From Pirellulales bacterium (lineage in GTDB: Bacteria > Planctomycetota > Planctomycetia > Pirellulales > Thermoguttaceae), in contig JAUWWA010000089.1 in the NCBI GenBank assembly GCA_030617125.1, positions 1 to 6,878 on the forward strand: DNA of 6,878 nt, written 5' to 3'. Each line of letters opens with the position of its first letter. The stretch's first letter is position 1. Shown piece by piece: positions 5,432-6,878 of this stretch. The notes beneath the pieces are model-generated. The model made no database searches, was not told where the DNA came from, and was given only the letters and a program-made list of their open reading frames with translations. Both the position numbers and the translations under genes were made by a program.

Positions 5432-6460
5432 CTAACTGTTTTCGCCGGCGGCCGCGGCGGCCACCGGCGGCTCTTCCTTGGCTGCCGGTTCGGCCGTCGA
5501 GCCTTCGAACGTCAATTGCTTTTTGTCGCCGACTTTCTTGACCCTGACCGTAATCGTGTCGTTGCCTTGGAACTCGCCCTTGAGGAGTTCCTCGCTGAGG
5601 GGGTCTTCGATCATGTTCTCGATGGCCCGCCGCAACGGTCGAGCGCCGAAGTCGAGATCCTTGCAGGCCTTCTTGACGAGGAACTCCTTGGCCTCCTCGG
5701 TGAGCACCAATTGCAGCCAGCGATCGCCGAGCCGCTCGCGGACCTTGGCCAGTTCCAGCTCGACCACCTCGCCCAAATCTTCGTTGGTCAGGTGACGGAA
5801 AACGATGACGTCGTCGACACGATTGAGGAATTCGGGCCGGAAGACTTTCTCGACCTGTTCCTTCACGCGGTCCTTCATGTTCTCGTACGACGCGTCGTCG
5901 TCGGGCTTCTGGAATCCGAAGGCCGATTCGTTCTTGATCGCCTCAGCGCCGGCGTTGGTCGTCATGATGACGATCGCGTTGCGGAAGTCGACGTTGCGGC
6001 CGAAGCTATCGGTCAAGCGGCCCTCTTCCATGACCTGCAAGAGCGTGTTAAAGACGTCGGGATGGGCCTTCTCGATTTCGTCGAGCAACACAACCGAGTA
6101 GGGCCGGCGGCGGATCTTCTCGGTCAGTTGACCGCCCTCCTCGTAGCCCACGTAGCCCGGAGGCGCTCCGATCAGCCGGCTGACGTTGTGCTTCTCCATG
6201 TACTCGCTCATGTCGATCTGGATCAACGCATCCTCGTCGCCGAACATGAACTCGGCAAGGACTTTCGCCAGGAGCGTCTTGCCCACGCCGGTCGGTCCGG
6301 CGAAGACGAAGCACCCGGTGGGGCGCTTGGGATCTTTCAGTCCACTGCGGCTGCGGCGGACGGCCTTCGAGATCGACTTAATCGCCTCGTCCTGGCTGAT
6401 CACCCGCTTGTGCAGATCGTCTTCCATTTGCATCAGCCGCATGGAGTCCTCGGTGCTCAA
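5432..6460 (-). CDS. clpC: ClpC ATPase, D2 and C-terminal half (after an in-frame stop)
   Basis: This is the second AAA+ module of ClpC, the hexameric unfoldase that threads proteins into ClpP. Numbering from the TTG at 6460: Walker A GPTGVGKT (55-62), pore loop GYVGYEEGGQLTEK, Walker B VVLLDEIEKAH, sensor region IVIMTTNAGAEA, a FGF tripeptide fitting the ClpP-docking loop, the arginine-finger segment FRPEFLNRVDD, and the D2 small domain with GARPLRRAIENMIEDPLSEE. The tail is Ala/Glu/Pro-rich. It is not a separate gene by design: it continues in the same frame as the upstream ClpC fragment (6488-6878), divided only by the TAG at 6488-6490. TTG at 6460 or ATG at 6442 would be the start if translated alone, but neither has a ribosome site. 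All motifs are intact, as if this half were still under selection or the stop is not real. Confidence 0.9.
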   Translation of the reverse strand: MSTEDSMRLMQMEDDLHKRVISQDEAIKSISKAVRRSRSGLKDPKRPTGCFVFAGPTGVGKTLLAKVLAEFMFGDEDALIQIDMSEYMEKHNVSRLIGAPPGYVGYEEGGQLTEKIRRRPYSVVLLDEIEKAHPDVFNTLLQVMEEGRLTDSFGRNVDFRNAIVIMTTNAGAEAIKNESAFGFQKPDDDASYENMKDRVKEQVEKVFRPEFLNRVDDVIVFRHLTNEDLGEVVELELAKVRERLGDRWLQLVLTEEAKEFLVKKACKDLDFGARPLRRAIENMIEDPLSEELLKGEFQGNDTITVRVKKVGDKKQLTFEGSTAEPAAKEEPPVAAAAAGENS

Positions 6461-6472
6461 CCGTGTGAGCGG

Positions 6473-6490
6473 AAAGCAGGTGATCTTCTA
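6473..6490 (-). other. clpC: In-frame TAG and clustered changes inside clpC
   Basis: The frame reads AEVV-stop-KITCFPLTRLSTED, where ClpC proteins of this type are expected to read AEVVSKMTGIPLTRLSTED. A single base change (TCG to TAG) would explain the stop. ATG to ATC, GGC to TGC and the isoleucine codon to TTT would explain M to I, G to C and I to F. There is no frameshift. All changes fall within 18 bases and the flanks look unaffected. The reference residues are from memory of the family, not an alignment. Confidence 0.75.
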
Positions 6491-6878
6491 CACGACTTCG
6501 GCGATGACGTCTTCGTCGACAACGCCGTCGGTCGCGCGCGACTTCTCACGCCACTTCTTGGTGATGCTCTGCTTTTTGGCCTTCAGCTTGTCGGCCGTGT
6601 CGCGCAGCGCGGCGGCCTTCTCGAAGTCCTGGCTGGCGACCGCCTCCTCTTTCTCGCGGTTGAGGCTCTCGACCTCCTCATCGATGTCCTTCAGGTCGGG
6701 CGGCCGAGTCATCGACTTGAGGTGGATTCGGGCGCCCGCCTCGTCGATCACGTCGATAGCCTTGTCGGGCAGGCAGCGGCCGGTGATGTAGCGGGCCGAC
6801 AGCTCGACGGCCGCCTCGATCGCGTCATCGGTGATCTGCACGTGGTGGTGTTGCTCGTAACGATCGCGCAGTCCGTGC
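6488..6878 (-). CDS. clpC: ClpC ATPase, central fragment, 5' end beyond window
   Basis: This is the end of the first AAA+ module and the middle domain of ClpC. The frame is open to the right edge, so the true start is outside the window; the GTG at 6841 is internal. The first visible residues, HGLRDRYEQHHHVQITDDA, and RYITGRCLPDKAIDVIDEAG match the D1 small domain, including the LPDKAID motif. A coiled middle domain follows with a UVR-like segment (SQDFEKAAALRDTADKLKAK), which separates ClpC from ClpA and, with the short middle region, from ClpB. The UVR-type middle domain is where adaptors such as McsB or MecA act in Firmicutes; whether such adaptors exist here is unknown. The fragment ends at the TAG at 6488-6490, directly before the linker to D2. 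Confidence 0.9.
   Translation of the reverse strand, partial: HGLRDRYEQHHHVQITDDAIEAAVELSARYITGRCLPDKAIDVIDEAGARIHLKSMTRPPDLKDIDEEVESLNREKEEAVASQDFEKAAALRDTADKLKAKKQSITKKWREKSRATDGVVDEDVIAEVV

Noticed and set aside
6488..6490. Genome-wide recoding of TAG as an amino acid
   Set aside because: TAG also ends the lipoprotein gene (2307-2309) and clpC itself (5432-5434) at the expected C-termini, so it acts as a normal stop here.

Overview
The window most likely comes from a GC-rich member of the Planctomycetota, probably a Pirellulales-like lineage and possibly a metagenome-derived genome. This is inferred from three things: a PP2C phosphatase with a membrane hairpin and a cysteine-containing helical tail, a small PEGA-type lipoprotein, and a ClpC whose sequence resembles the planctomycete form. 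Weak Shine-Dalgarno signals and palindromic intergenic repeats fit that assignment but do not prove it. No rRNA, tRNA, CRISPR array or complete transposon is visible.

Layout from left to right. Positions 1-122 hold a short unassigned edge and a REP-like palindrome. Positions 123-1421 (minus) encode a PP2C-family Ser/Thr protein phosphatase. Positions 1422-1769 are a divergent intergenic region with two direct copies of a ~75-80 bp palindromic repeat and candidate promoters for the flanking genes. Positions 1770-2309 (plus) encode a PEGA-type lipoprotein, convergent with the next operon and only 11 bp from it. Positions 5144-2321 (minus) form a tight three-gene operon, mlaE-mlaF-mlaD: permease, ATPase and MCE-domain substrate-binding protein of an Mla-type lipid transporter. 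Positions 5145-5431 are intergenic, with the operon's leader and a possible clpC terminator. Positions 5432-6878 (minus) are the C-terminal ~480 codons of clpC, which runs off the right edge.

Functionally, the MlaEFD module would move phospholipids or similar lipids between the inner membrane and the envelope, using MlaF to hydrolyse ATP. The lipoprotein may also act in the envelope, but only adjacency suggests a link. The phosphatase would counter Ser/Thr kinases encoded elsewhere. ClpC is the ATP-driven unfoldase that feeds ClpP.

The most notable anomaly is in clpC. One in-frame TAG at 6488-6490 splits an otherwise intact reading frame, and it sits in a cluster of changes within one of the most conserved ClpB/ClpC segments. 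I found no convincing evidence of a wholly new biological system; the repeat pair and the clpC lesion most deserve follow-up.
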